From the NCBI GenBank assembly GCA_001897375.1, contig MKSU01000015.1, forward strand, positions 1-64,000: a stretch of DNA of 64,000 nucleotides. Reading direction: 5' to 3'. The notes beneath the pieces are model-generated. The model saw nothing but the letters and a program-made list of their open reading frames with translations. It ran no database searches and was not told where the DNA came from. Below, piece after piece: positions 12,040 to 20,755 of this stretch (the stretch's first letter is position 1; every line of letters begins with the position of its first letter). A program made the translations under genes and the position numbers. Source of the DNA: Sphingomonas sp. 67-36 (GTDB taxonomy: Bacteria > Pseudomonadota > Alphaproteobacteria > Sphingomonadales > Sphingomonadaceae).

Positions 12040-12471
12040 TCAGCCCTCCACCACTTCGAGGCCCATGGCCCGCGCGCTGCCTTCGATGATCTTGGTCGCG
12101 GCTTCGATGTCGTTCGCGTTGAGATCCTTCATCTTCGCCTGCGCGATTTCCGAAAGCTGCGAACGCTTGATCTTGCCCGCGGTCACCTTGCCCGGTTCCT
12201 TCGAGCCGGACTTCAGGTTCAGCGCCTTCTTGATGAGGAAGGTCGCCGGCGGCGTCTTGGTCTCGAACGAGAACGAACGGTCCGCATAGACGGTGATGAC
12301 CGTCGGGAGCGGCGCGCCCTTTTCCATGTCCTGCGTCTGCGCGTTGAACGCCTTGCAGAATTCCATGATGTTCACGCCGCGCTGACCGAGCGCGGGGCCG
12401 ATCGGCGGGGAGGGGTTGGCGGCGCCGGCGGGCACCTGCAACTTGATATAGCCGGTAATCTTCTTTGCCAT
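12040..12471 (-). CDS. rplK: 50S ribosomal protein L11
   Basis: 143 residues, normal length. It forms the GTPase-associated centre and is needed for the stringent response through RelA-type factors. Conserved features include [16 protein letters not shown], the proline-rich [20 protein letters not shown] and the C-terminal SARAMGLEV. Usually nusG precedes rplK; here the upstream same-strand neighbour is a CAP-domain protein gene 150 bp away, so nusG/secE must lie elsewhere. A GC-rich hairpin (12486-12510) lies just before the ribosome binding site. Confidence 0.98.
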   Translation of the reverse strand: MAKKITGYIKLQVPAGAANPSPPIGPALGQRGVNIMEFCKAFNAQTQDMEKGAPLPTVITVYADRSFSFETKTPPATFLIKKALNLKSGSKEPGKVTAGKIKRSQLSEIAQAKMKDLNANDIEAATKIIEGSARAMGLEVVEG

Positions 12472-12587
12472 GTCACTCTCTCAATCCGGCCGCTCCGCGA
12501 GGGACCGGCCTGGTTTCAAGTCTAGCGGTACGAGCGGGCGTCAGCCCTCCCGCAAGCATTTTTCCACGATTTCACGAGGAAGCGCGC

Positions 12588-12616
12588 GCCCTAGCCGAAA
12601 CGCGCCGGGATTGCAA
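12588..12616 (-). promoter_or_regulatory. Weak candidate promoter for rplKA
   Basis: Minus strand: TTGCAA (12616-12611), a 17-nt spacer, TAGGGC (12593-12588). The -10 is poor, but spacing and position (about 110 bp from the rplK start, right after the upstream gene's stop) are suitable. Confidence 0.25.
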
Positions 12617-12621
12617 TCGGC

Positions 12622-13605
12622 TCAGGAAACGATGCGGAAGGTATAGGAATAGCTGGTCTGGGAGCTGCCCGACACGCCGGTGATGTCCACGGTATAGGTG
12701 ATCCCGGCGGCCAGCCCGGTGACGCGCCACTGGATCGAATTGGGCACGCCGTATCCGCGATTGTCCGTGCTGATGTCCGTGACCGGCAGCGCGCCGGACG
12801 GCCCGGTGACGCTCACGGTGGCGCTGGCGAAGCTGACGCTCTGGTTGGCCCACGAGCTCGCCGTGCTGGCGATGGCGGTGAACGACAGATAGTCGCCGAC
12901 CCCGAAATAGCGCTGGGGATAGTCGCCATAGGGATAGGCGACGAACGGCGGGATGCCCGTGGGCACCGGCGGATCGGCGTTGAATCGGAACACCCGCATC
13001 GACGCGGCGCTGGCGCGCGAGCCGTCGGGCAGGGTGAGCGCGACGCGGCCATAAGAGGTCTTGCCGAGGAACGGGCTGAGGATCCAGCGGCGGTGGCCGA
13101 TGTCGGCGGCGCCGTTCTCGGTGAGCCACAGGCCGAGATAATCGTCCTCGCTGTTGAGCGGCAGCCCGCTGCCCCAGCCGCCGACGAGGTTGCTCGATCC
13201 CGCGCCCGCCGCGCCGCTCGCGCTATAGCATTGCCAGCTCGAATCCGGCGAATGGCTGAGCTGTTTCGCCGCCGCCATCATCAGCGAGGAATCCTGCTCC
13301 TGCTGGTCCTCGTCGCCCGAATAGGTGACGGGCGGCAGGTTGTGCAGCGCGCGGACGCCGTTCAGCTTGGCGAGGAAATCGGCCTTGACGCTCGCCTTGA
13401 GCGTGCCGGAGGTGCAATTGGCGAGGCTCGGCTGCACGTCGAACAGCGCGGCCGCGCCCGTCGCCCAGTTCGTGCTCGTGCTCGTGGAGGTCGCGGCCGG
13501 CGTCGGCGCGACGCTGCCGGCGGAACCGCTGCCGTCCGATCCGCCACAGCCCAGAGCCGGAATCGCGAGCGAAAGAGCGGCAAGGCTGCGGAGCGGAAAG
13601 CGCAT
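12622..13605 (-). CDS. Secreted CAP/SCP-domain protein, possible lipoprotein
   Basis: 327 residues. A signal peptide ends at an imperfect lipobox (ALGC, Cys20), followed by a Gly/Ser/Thr-rich linker (21-48). The CAP-superfamily domain (about 60-190) shows FLAKLNGVRALHNLPPVTY, an LSHSPDSSWQCYS segment and GHRRWILSPFLGKTSYGRV. A C-terminal Ig-like beta domain (about 240-327) ends in TSYSYTFRIVS. CAP proteins are extracellular; bacterial members have varied or unknown roles. It is a single gene between rplKA and the two-component system. Family call is good; function unknown. Confidence 0.8.
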   Translation of the reverse strand: MRFPLRSLAALSLAIPALGCGGSDGSGSAGSVAPTPAATSTSTSTNWATGAAALFDVQPSLANCTSGTLKASVKADFLAKLNGVRALHNLPPVTYSGDEDQQEQDSSLMMAAAKQLSHSPDSSWQCYSASGAAGAGSSNLVGGWGSGLPLNSEDDYLGLWLTENGAADIGHRRWILSPFLGKTSYGRVALTLPDGSRASAASMRVFRFNADPPVPTGIPPFVAYPYGDYPQRYFGVGDYLSFTAIASTASSWANQSVSFASATVSVTGPSGALPVTDISTDNRGYGVPNSIQWRVTGLAAGITYTVDITGVSGSSQTSYSYTFRIVS

Positions 13606-13678
13606 GCCGCCGAGCTAGACATGAAATCCTGCGATTTCGCAAAGATTGTCTGCTGCCCCGGCGGCGGAGCCGCCAACG

Positions 13679-15046
13679 CTATCGGTCCCGGCGTATCGGC
13701 AGCGTCAGCGTCGCCTCCAGCCCGCCGCCGTCGCGATTGGCGAGCGCGATGTCACCGCCGGCCTCGCGCGCGATCGCGCGCGCCAGTGCCAGCCCCAGTC
13801 CGGCCCCGCCGGTGTCGCGATTGCGCGAGCTTTCCAGCCGGGTGAACGGCTCGAACACGTCGGCGAGCCGCTCGGGCGGGATGCCGGGGCCGCGGTCGGC
13901 GACGATGATCGCCACCGCCGGGCCGTGCGGTGCGATCCGCACCTCCGCCGCGCCGGCATATTTCACCGCATTCTCGATCAGGTTGCGCACCGCGCGGCGG
14001 ATCAGCGCCGGCCGCAACCGCACCGGCAACCGCGCGGCCTCGTCGAAGGAGACGTCGTGGCCGATGTCGCGGAAATCCTCCACCACCGCATCGACCAGCG
14101 CGGCGAGATCGACCTCCGTCACCGGCTCGCTCGGGCGGCCCAGCCGGGCGAGGCTCAATATGTCGTCCAGCGTTCCGTTCATCTCCGCGATCATATCCAC
14201 CATCCGCGCCCGATCGGCCTCGTCCTCGACCGATTCGATCCGCACGCGCAGCGCGGCGAGCGGGGTGCGCAGGTCGTGCCCGATCGCGCCGAGCATCCGG
14301 TCCTTCTCGTCCAGCATCGCGCGGACGCGGACACGCAGCGCATTGTACGCGGCGATCACCGCGCGCACGTCCGCCGGTCCTTCCTCCGGCACGGCGGGGG
14401 TGTCGCCGTCGAGCGAGAAGCGCCGCGCGTCCAGCGTCAGCGCGTTCAACGGGCGCGAGATGCGTCGCGCCAGCCACAGCACAGGCACCAGCACGATGAG
14501 ATAGAGGACGAGGGTCTGCGCGACGAGCCGCCACAGGATCGCAGGCCCCGCATCGGGCCAGAAGGTGCGCGCGATCAGCCAGCCGTGGCCGGGCTGCTCC
14601 ACCGCGATCACCAGCAGCCGGCGCGGGCGGTGGTGGCCGGCGCGCCGTCCGCCCGCTTCCTCGCTTGCCCCGTCGCGCGGGGGGAGACGAACGATGGCGG
14701 CGTCCACCCGCCCGACCGTTATGCCGAGGCGCGTCAGATTGGCACGCACCGCTTCCGCTACCTCCGGGCGGCGCGGCAACGTGGGGGCGAGCGGATTCGA
14801 GGCGACGCGGCGGATGCGGCCGCGATCGGCGGCGATCAGCTCGCCTTCCGCCTCGCGCCCGATCGCGTCGGCGATGCGCAACGCGGGCACGGCGGAGGCC
14901 TGTTCGAGCCGCCCGGCGGCGCGGTCATGCACGATCAGCGCGAAGTTCACCGCCTGCGCCACGAACAGCGCCAGCGCGATGAGGAGCGCCATCTGCCCGG
15001 CAAGATTGCGCGGCCACGGGAGGCGCCTGCGGCGCGATGCGCTCAC
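13679..15046 (-). CDS. Membrane sensor histidine kinase
   Basis: 455 residues. Two transmembrane helices (about 18-40 and 172-193) flank a periplasmic sensor region of about 130 residues. A HAMP segment (RRISRPLNALTLDARRF) follows, then the H-box GHDLRTPLAALRVRIESVED with the phospho-accepting His, the N-box NLIENAVKYA, the G1 motif DRGPGIPPER and the G2 motif GGAGLGLALARAIA. It overlaps the upstream response-regulator gene by 4 bp, so the two form one unit. The signal sensed is unknown; the acidic EF-hand protein encoded upstream hints at a metal or envelope cue, which is only a guess. Confidence 0.93.
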   Translation of the reverse strand: MSASRRRRLPWPRNLAGQMALLIALALFVAQAVNFALIVHDRAAGRLEQASAVPALRIADAIGREAEGELIAADRGRIRRVASNPLAPTLPRRPEVAEAVRANLTRLGITVGRVDAAIVRLPPRDGASEEAGGRRAGHHRPRRLLVIAVEQPGHGWLIARTFWPDAGPAILWRLVAQTLVLYLIVLVPVLWLARRISRPLNALTLDARRFSLDGDTPAVPEEGPADVRAVIAAYNALRVRVRAMLDEKDRMLGAIGHDLRTPLAALRVRIESVEDEADRARMVDMIAEMNGTLDDILSLARLGRPSEPVTEVDLAALVDAVVEDFRDIGHDVSFDEAARLPVRLRPALIRRAVRNLIENAVKYAGAAEVRIAPHGPAVAIIVADRGPGIPPERLADVFEPFTRLESSRNRDTGGAGLGLALARAIAREAGGDIALANRDGGGLEATLTLPIRRDR

Positions 15047-15780
15047 AGCCGGGTGACTTCGGCGGCGAAGGTATAGCCGCCGCCCCAGACCGTCTTGATG
15101 ATCTCGGGCGCCTTGGGATCGTCCTCGATCTTGCGGCGCAGGCGACTGATCTGGTTGTCGATCGAGCGATCGAACGCCGCCGCCTCGCGTCCCTGCGTCA
15201 GGTCGAGCAACTGGTCGCGGGTCAACACCTGTCGCGGGCGGCAGACCAGGGCCAGCAGCAGATTATATTCGCCGGTCGACAACGGTACCGACACACCGTC
15301 GCGATCGACCAGCGTGCGTTCGCCGGTCTTGAGCAGGCGGCCGGCGAAGGCATAGGAATTGCTCTCCGGCGCGGCTTGCCGCGTGCCGCCGGCCTGCACC
15401 CGGCGCAGCACCACCTTGATCCGCGCGGAAAGCTCGCGCGGGGAAAAGGGCTTCACGACATAATCGTCCGCGCCCATCTCCAGCCCGACGATACGGTCGG
15501 TCTCCTCGGCGCGGGCGGTGAGCAGGATGACGGGCAGTTCGCTCGTCTCGCGGAGATGGCGGGTGAGCGAGAGGCCGTCCTCGCCCGGCATCATGATGTC
15601 GAGCACGACGAGATCGATCGCATAGGCCGCCAGCCGTGCCCGCGCCTGCTCAGCGTCGCCCGCCTGCGTGACGCGGAAGCCCTGTTTGGTGAGATAGGCG
15701 GCGAGCGGCTCGCGGATCGAGCGTTCGTCGTCGACGAGCAGAAGGTGCGGCGTCTCCCCCATCCAGTCCATGTTTATCAT
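15043..15780 (-). CDS. OmpR-family response regulator
   Basis: 245 residues. The receiver domain (about 12-125) has the acidic pocket (DDE), phospho-acceptor Asp in VVLDIMMPGEDG, the switch Thr in LLTARAEE and Lys in VVKPFSPREL. The C-terminal winged helix (about 145-240, DRSIDNQISRLRRKIEDD and IKTVWGGGYTF) binds DNA. Several in-frame Met codons (MINMDWMGET) leave the exact start open. It is cotranscribed with the kinase that overlaps its 3' end and lies 68 bp after the EF-hand gene. Confidence 0.94.
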   Translation of the reverse strand: MINMDWMGETPHLLLVDDERSIREPLAAYLTKQGFRVTQAGDAEQARARLAAYAIDLVVLDIMMPGEDGLSLTRHLRETSELPVILLTARAEETDRIVGLEMGADDYVVKPFSPRELSARIKVVLRRVQAGGTRQAAPESNSYAFAGRLLKTGERTLVDRDGVSVPLSTGEYNLLLALVCRPRQVLTRDQLLDLTQGREAAAFDRSIDNQISRLRRKIEDDPKAPEIIKTVWGGGYTFAAEVTRL

Positions 15781-15848
15781 GTCGTGATCCCGAGGAAAGC
15801 GCTGGGTGGCGGGAGGAGCGCCACCCGGCGGGGCCAGCCGGGGGCTGG

Positions 15849-16466
15849 TCAGTTGGTGCGCGGTGTCGGCGCTGGAGCGGGGGCGCCGTCCGCCGGCGGG
15901 GCGCCGCGCTGGTCGTGGCGCATCTGCATCCGCTCGCGGAACTTCTCGCGCATCTGCTCGCGTGCGGCCTTGCGCTCGTCCGGCGTGATCTTTCCGTCAT
16001 GGTTCAGGTCCATGCGGTCGAAACGCTCGATCGCCTTCTGGCGCATTTCCTCGCGGGTGATGACGCGGTTCGGATCGCCGCCGCGCATACCCATGCCCAT
16101 CCGCATCCCGTGTCCGCCGCGACCGTGCCAGCGGTGCCCCTCCGGCGCGGTCGCGCCGTTCGCGTCGGGCGCGGGGCGGGGCTGATCGGGATGGCGGGCC
16201 TGCCAGCGCTCGCGCATCTTTTCGCGCATCCTCTCATGCGCGGCCTTGCGCTCGTCTGGGGTGATCTTGCCGTCGTGGTTGGTATCGATCGCATCGAACA
16301 TCTTGTCAGCGCGGGCGAGCATCTCCTCGCGGGTGACGATGCGGTTGGGGTCGCGCGCGGGATGCGCGGCGCCCGGCGCGGGCGGACTGGTCTGGGCGAG
16401 CGCCGGCAGCGCGCCGGACAGCGCCGTGGAACCCAGGGCGAGAGCAAGAAGCAGCTTCTTCATCAT
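15849..16466 (-). CDS. Periplasmic EF-hand calcium-binding protein
   Basis: 205 residues with a signal peptide (1-24, ending PALAQ). Two EF-hand loops are visible, DTNHDGKITPDE (about 61-72) and DLNHDGKITPDE (about 153-164). Each lies in a near-duplicate block that begins DPNR(I/V)(V/I)TREEM and continues ERKAA.E.MREK, so the protein is an internal duplication of a roughly 45-residue unit joined by a His/Met/Gly-rich linker (HRWHGRGGHGMRMGMGMRGG). The linker could bind transition metals. It is the first gene ahead of the two-component system on the same strand and is probably part of its regulon. Confidence 0.85.
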   Translation of the reverse strand: MMKKLLLALALGSTALSGALPALAQTSPPAPGAAHPARDPNRIVTREEMLARADKMFDAIDTNHDGKITPDERKAAHERMREKMRERWQARHPDQPRPAPDANGATAPEGHRWHGRGGHGMRMGMGMRGGDPNRVITREEMRQKAIERFDRMDLNHDGKITPDERKAAREQMREKFRERMQMRHDQRGAPPADGAPAPAPTPRTN

Positions 16467-16527
16467 CGATCCTCATCATGCGGCGGGGAGGATTTCCCGG
16501 CCGTTGACGAAGGGTCTATCGGCGAGC

Positions 16528-16576
16528 TGTCGCGCGGATATGTCCGGCGCGGGCGGAAATTGTCGCAACTTGTCGC
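16528..16576 (-). promoter_or_regulatory. Candidate response-regulator direct repeats upstream of the EF-hand gene
   Basis: On the minus strand GCGACAA (16576-16570) recurs as GCGACAA (16566-16560), a 10-bp period, and GCGACA appears again at 16533-16528. OmpR/PhoB-family regulators typically bind direct repeats with 10-11 bp spacing. The sites lie about 60-110 bp before the EF-hand start codon. Confidence 0.35.
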
Positions 16577-16581
16577 GCGGA

Positions 16582-17367
16582 TCAGGCGAACAGCGCCACC
16601 GACTGCATCTGCTCCGCGACCATTTCCCCGGCGGTGTTCCAGATGCCCATCTGCTGCGAGGAACTGCCGGCGCGCGCGTAATCCGCATTGGAGCGCAGCA
16701 GCCACCAGCCGTCCTCCGTGGAAGGTGCGGGGCCGAGCACGTTCAGGATCCACGTCATCGAACTCATCGGCACGTTGCGCCCGATGAGGCGCAGCGCGGC
16801 GGGCGGCAGGCAGTCGCCGACCGCGAGCAGCTCGACCATCGGGTCCAGCCCCTCGCGCTCGTTGAGCCGCGTCCAGCGCAGCCATTCCGCCGGCTTCAGC
16901 CCCGGCCCGTCGCGCCGGTCGAGGAACTCGAAATTGCGGGTGAAGGCGACGGCGGAGGCGCCCTTGAAGGTGGTGTCGTTCGGGCCGGGGCGCGGGAAAT
17001 CGGGGAGGCTGGTGGTCTGGTAATCCACCTCGCTCTCGATCGCGCGCATGAAGACGAAGGTGCAGCGCAGCCCCAGCCCGGCCTCGCTCTCGATGCTGGC
17101 CTCGATGAAGGCGGCGTTCTTGCCGCGCCGCAAGCGGTGCGTCGTCACGAGGATCGGGCCGGCGAGCGGGCCGACGAACGACACCTGCGCCGAGCGCAGC
17201 GGCGGCAGGTCGTCATCCGATCGCATCGCGCAATGCAGCGCGATCGCCGCCGACAGCCCGCCATAGGAGGTGCGGCCCTGCAGCCAGTCGTCGGGGATCG
17301 TGCCGCGCCAGCCGGGGGCGTCGGGCATCGGCGCGAGGCCGTCGAGGATCTGCTTCAGGCAGGTCAT
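16582..17367 (-). CDS. Acyl-CoA thioesterase family protein (double hot-dog)
   Basis: 261 residues. Resembles the TesB-like/4HBT_3 thioesterase family: N-terminal hot-dog with TSYGGLSAAIALHCAMRSDD and a C-terminal hot-dog with SMTWILNVLGPAPSTEDGWW. Likely hydrolyses an acyl-CoA. Start at 17367 (MTCLKQILDG) overlaps the stop of the acyl-CoA ligase gene by 4 bp, which argues for translational coupling; the longer frame to 17571 is a shadow of the ligase. Together with the ligase, and probably the divergent SDR, it forms an acyl-CoA module. Confidence 0.82.
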   Translation of the reverse strand: MTCLKQILDGLAPMPDAPGWRGTIPDDWLQGRTSYGGLSAAIALHCAMRSDDDLPPLRSAQVSFVGPLAGPILVTTHRLRRGKNAAFIEASIESEAGLGLRCTFVFMRAIESEVDYQTTSLPDFPRPGPNDTTFKGASAVAFTRNFEFLDRRDGPGLKPAEWLRWTRLNEREGLDPMVELLAVGDCLPPAALRLIGRNVPMSSMTWILNVLGPAPSTEDGWWLLRSNADYARAGSSSQQMGIWNTAGEMVAEQMQSVALFA

Positions 17368-18896
17368 GCGAACTCCCCCGCCGCGAGCCGGTCGCGCAGC
17401 TCGCGCTTCAACACCTTGCCGATCGCGCTGCGCGGCAGTTCGTCTGCGACATGGAGTGCCGACAGCCGCTGCGTCTTGCCCAGCCGCGCATTGGCCCATT
17501 GGCGGATGTCCTCCGCGCTTTCCGTCGCGCCAGTGCGGGGCACGTAGAAGCCGACCGGCGTCTCGCCCCATTCATCGCTCGGCACCCCCACCACGGTGCA
17601 GTCCGCCACCGCCGGATGCTCCGCCAGCACCGCTTCCAGATCGGACGGGAAGACGTTGAACCCGCCCGAGATTATCATGTCCTTCTTGCGGTCCATGAGC
17701 GTCAGGAAGCCGTCCTCGTCGAACCGGCCGACATCGCCGTGGCGCAGCCAGCGGCCGCCCTCCGCGTCGAACCATTCGGCGTCGCGCGTCGCGGATTCGC
17801 GGCCGTGGTAGCCGTTCATCATCGCCGGAGAGCGCCCGACGATCTCGCCGATCCCGCCGGGCGGCACCTCATTGCCCTCCTCGTCGAGCAGCTTCGCCTC
17901 ATGCCCCGGCAGCAGGCGACCGACGGTGTGGAGCTTGTCGGGAAACTCATCCGCGACCAGCGCGAACGAGGCGCCACCCTCGGTCATGCCGTAATATTCC
18001 ACCAGCTTGCCGGGCCAGCGGTTCACCACGTCGCGCTTCAGCTCGGGTTTGAAGGGGGCGGAGGTGCATGTCTTGAAACGGAACGCCGACAGGTCGAACC
18101 GGTCGAAATCGGGGAGCGCCATGATGCGCTGATATTGCACCGGCACCAGCATGGTGTGGGTCGCGCGATACTTTTCGGCCAGCTCGAGGAAGCGGTGCGC
18201 ATCGAACTTCTTCATCAGCACCACCGTGCCGCCCCACGCCAGCGTCGGCAGGAAGCTGACGAGGGTGGTGTTCGAATAGAGGGGGGTGGAGAGCAAGGTC
18301 ACCGCCGTGCCGAAACCGGCCGCGGCATTGCGCGAGAAATGCTGCCAGCGCATCGCATGGCTCTGCACGATGCCCTTGGGAATACCGGTGGTGCCGGAGG
18401 AATAGATGATGTTGAAGCCATCCTCCGGCGCGATCGCGACCGGGGCGGGCGTCGCACCCTCGGGCGCGAGCCAGTCGCCCAGCGCCTCCAGCCGGACGAT
18501 GCGCGCGGCGAGCGCCTGGCCCTTCAGCGCATCGGCGTTGGCGGCGTCGAGGAAGACGAGGTTGGCCCCGCTGTCCGCGATCATGCCGGCGATCTGTTCC
18601 GGCGTCGCGGAGGGCTGGATCGGCGCGGCGATGCTGCCCGCGCGCAGCGCGCCGAGGAACACGATCGCCTGCTCGACCGAGGGATAGGAGACCATCGCCA
18701 CGGCCTGCCGCTGCTGCGTGCCGTCACGTTGCAGCGCGGCGGCGACGCGATCCATCGCGCGGCCTAGCGCGGCATAAGTCACCTGCGAATCATCGTCCGC
18801 TATCGCGAGCTTGTCCGGCTGGCGGCGAGCGTGAAGACGGATGAGGTCGGGCAGCAACCCGAACGGCTCGGCGAGCGCTTCGGCGGCATCGGTCAT
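17364..18896 (-). CDS. AMP-dependent acyl-CoA synthetase/ligase
   Basis: 510 residues, ANL superfamily. Activates a carboxylic acid to its CoA thioester through an acyl-adenylate. Visible motifs: phosphate loop NIIYSSGTTGIPKG, adenine-binding EYYGMTEGGAS, the hinge region LRHGDVGRFDEDGFLTLMDR with KKDMIISGGFNVFPSDLEAV, and the catalytic Lys in RSAIGKVLKREL. The thioesterase gene overlaps its end, and an SDR gene is divergent 71 bp away. Substrate chain cannot be assigned. Confidence 0.9.
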   Translation of the reverse strand: MTDAAEALAEPFGLLPDLIRLHARRQPDKLAIADDDSQVTYAALGRAMDRVAAALQRDGTQQRQAVAMVSYPSVEQAIVFLGALRAGSIAAPIQPSATPEQIAGMIADSGANLVFLDAANADALKGQALAARIVRLEALGDWLAPEGATPAPVAIAPEDGFNIIYSSGTTGIPKGIVQSHAMRWQHFSRNAAAGFGTAVTLLSTPLYSNTTLVSFLPTLAWGGTVVLMKKFDAHRFLELAEKYRATHTMLVPVQYQRIMALPDFDRFDLSAFRFKTCTSAPFKPELKRDVVNRWPGKLVEYYGMTEGGASFALVADEFPDKLHTVGRLLPGHEAKLLDEEGNEVPPGGIGEIVGRSPAMMNGYHGRESATRDAEWFDAEGGRWLRHGDVGRFDEDGFLTLMDRKKDMIISGGFNVFPSDLEAVLAEHPAVADCTVVGVPSDEWGETPVGFYVPRTGATESAEDIRQWANARLGKTQRLSALHVADELPRSAIGKVLKRELRDRLAAGEFA

Positions 18897-18967
18897 GAAT
18901 CAAGCCGCTAGGCGATGCGATCGCCGAATGCCATACGCGATTTTCGAAAAAGCGGATGGAGGCGAGG

Positions 18968-19759
18968 ATGAGGGGATCGGTGGCGATCGTGACCGGCGGC
19001 GGCACGGGGATCGGCGCGGCGGTGGTGCGGCGACTCGCGCGGCGCGGCGTCGCCTGCGTCATCAACTATGCGCACAGCCGCGACGAGGCGGAGGCGCTGG
19101 CGGCGGAAGTGGGCGAGGGCGCGATCGCGGTGCAGGCCGATATCGCCGAGGATTCCGCCTGCCGCGCGCTGGCGGCGACGGCGGCGGAACGATTCGGGCG
19201 GATCGACTTCCTCGTCAACAATGCCGGACGCACCAAGCACATGGCGCACGAGCGGCTCGACGGGCTGGAGGCGGAGGATTTCATCGACATCTATCGCCTC
19301 AACACCATCGCCGCCTTCCAGATGACCCGCGCGGTCGCGGCGGCCGGGATGGGCGACAGCCCGCACGGCGCGGTGGTCAACGTCGCGTCGGTCGCCGGGC
19401 TTCACGGCATCGGCTCGTCGATCGCCTATGCCGCGTCGAAGGGCGCGATGATCACGATGACGCAGAGCCTCGCGCGGGTGCTCGCGCCGCGCATCCGGGT
19501 CAATGCCGTCGCGCCCGGCTATGTCGGCACCGGCTGGTTCGAGAAGGCGCTCGGCGCGGAGGGCAAGGCGGCGCTCGACGCGCGCATCGCCGGGATGACG
19601 CCGATGGCGATGGCCCCGCAGGCGGAGGATATCGCCGGGCCGATCGAGATGCTGCTCGATCCCGCCGGCCGCGCGATCACCGGCGAGGTGTGGCGCGTCG
19701 ACGCCGGCGCGCATCTCGACGTCGGGCTGAGCCGTCGGCCGGGGCGGGAGACGGGTTAG
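18968..19759 (+). CDS. Short-chain dehydrogenase/reductase
   Basis: 263 residues, classical SDR. The nucleotide-binding TGGGTGIG (about 10-17), NNAG, catalytic Ser in VNVASVAGLHG and YAASKG (Tyr/Lys) are present; the C-terminus (GEVWRVDAGAHLDVG) is normal. The second ATG (18968) is chosen because GGAGG lies 5 nt upstream; the ATG at 18956 has no ribosome binding site. FabG-like, substrate unknown. Its TAG stop (19757-19759) is the first three bases of the 33-bp terminal repeat of the element that follows, so the element provides the stop codon. Confidence 0.88.
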   Translation: MRGSVAIVTGGGTGIGAAVVRRLARRGVACVINYAHSRDEAEALAAEVGEGAIAVQADIAEDSACRALAATAAERFGRIDFLVNNAGRTKHMAHERLDGLEAEDFIDIYRLNTIAAFQMTRAVAAAGMGDSPHGAVVNVASVAGLHGIGSSIAYAASKGAMITMTQSLARVLAPRIRVNAVAPGYVGTGWFEKALGAEGKAALDARIAGMTPMAMAPQAEDIAGPIEMLLDPAGRAITGEVWRVDAGAHLDVGLSRRPGRETG

Positions 19760-20065
19760 GGTTCAAACTCACTCAGGACAACGCCGTGACGGAGCGGATT
19801 TTGGCGTCAGGCAAGGAGCAAGGAGGGAGCGATGCGCGAGCATCGTGACCGACGCGCGACGGGGTCCCCGCAAAGTAATACTTTGCGGGGTGCCCCGACG
19901 CCGCATGACGCAAAAAGACGCCCGCCGCGCAGCGGTCGCCCGGAGAAGCCCGCTGGACGGCGTCGCTCGCTTGCGCGTAGCTTCAGCTACGCGGCTGCGC
20001 CGCACTCCTTGCCAGCGGGCTTCTCCGGGCGATCACGGCATTGTCCTGATTGAGTTTGAACCCTA
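19757..20065. repeat. 309-bp non-coding element with 33-bp terminal inverted repeats and nested palindromes
   Basis: The left end (19757-19789, beginning TAGGGTTCAAACTCA) and the right end (20033-20065, ending TGAGTTTGAACCCTA) match at 31 of 33 positions as an inverted repeat. Inside are three further perfect stems: CCCCGCAAAGT/ACTTTGCGGGG (19866-19890), a 20-bp arm pair starting CGCCCGGAGAAGC (19937-19956 with 20012-20031), and nested within it CGCGTAGCT/AGCTACGCG (19974-19993). No coding frame is credible. Its ends are TA...TA, compatible with TA target duplication as in mariner/IS630-type MITEs, but no transposase is present. The TAG stops of both convergent flanking genes lie in its tips. 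It is either a MITE-like element or a large bidirectional terminator repeat. Confidence 0.8.
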
Positions 20066-20755
20066 GGCCAGCAGCGCGAACAGCGAGAGCAGGACGCAGG
20101 TGAACACCGCGTTGAGCGCCATCGCGAGGCTGGCGAAGGCGCCGGCGGTGTCGTTCACCTGAAAGGCGCGCGCGGTGCCGACGCCGTGCGCGGAGATGCC
20201 CACCGCGAAGCCGCGTGCGCGATAGTCCGCGATCTTCAACGCGTTGAAGATCGGGGTCGCGGTCATGGCGCCGAATATCCCGGCGAATATCACGATGATC
20301 GCGGCGAGCGAGGGGATGCCGCCGATCTGCGCGGCCATGTCCATCGCCACCGGCGTCGTGGTCGCGCGCGGCGCGATCGTGGCGAGCAACTCATGCGGCG
20401 CGCCGAACAGCCACAGCACGCCGACCGCGCTGACGATCGCGGTGAGCGCGCCTGCGCCCAGCGCGGCGGCGATCGGGAAGGCAAGCCGGCGGATCAGCGC
20501 GCGGCGCGCCCAGATCGGCACCGCCAGCCCGACCACCGCCGGCCCGAGGAGGAAGCTCAGCGCCGCCGTCGCGTCGCGATAGACCGGATAGGGCGTGCGG
20601 GTGGCGATGAGGATCGCGATCAGCACCGGCGTCGCGAGCAGCACCGGATGGCACATGGGATGCCGCCCGCTGCGGCGCGACAGCACATCGGCCGCCTCGA
20701 ACACGATCAGCGTGACGGCGAGCCAGAGCAGCGGCGTGGACAGCAATCCGCTCAT
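20063..20755 (-). CDS. lrgB: LrgB/CidB-family membrane protein
   Basis: 230 residues, multi-pass inner-membrane protein starting MSGLLSTPLLWLAVTLIVFE. Family signatures include PTPYPVYRDA-type TRTPYPVYRDATAALSFLLG, TTTPVAMDMAAQIGG and AVGISAHGVGTARAFQ. LrgAB/CidAB proteins modulate murein hydrolase release in Gram-positives, and the plant homologue transports glycolate/glycerate; the role here is unknown. The ATG at 20755 overlaps the lrgA stop by 4 bp. The gene ends in a TAG supplied by the right tip of the 309-bp element. Confidence 0.9.
   Translation of the reverse strand: MSGLLSTPLLWLAVTLIVFEAADVLSRRSGRHPMCHPVLLATPVLIAILIATRTPYPVYRDATAALSFLLGPAVVGLAVPIWARRALIRRLAFPIAAALGAGALTAIVSAVGVLWLFGAPHELLATIAPRATTTPVAMDMAAQIGGIPSLAAIIVIFAGIFGAMTATPIFNALKIADYRARGFAVGISAHGVGTARAFQVNDTAGAFASLAMALNAVFTCVLLSLFALLA

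Noticed and set aside
19757-20065. CRISPR array or integron attC site in the repeat-rich gap
   Set aside because: There are no regularly spaced direct repeats and no integrase or cas gene; the structure is a set of nested inverted repeats.
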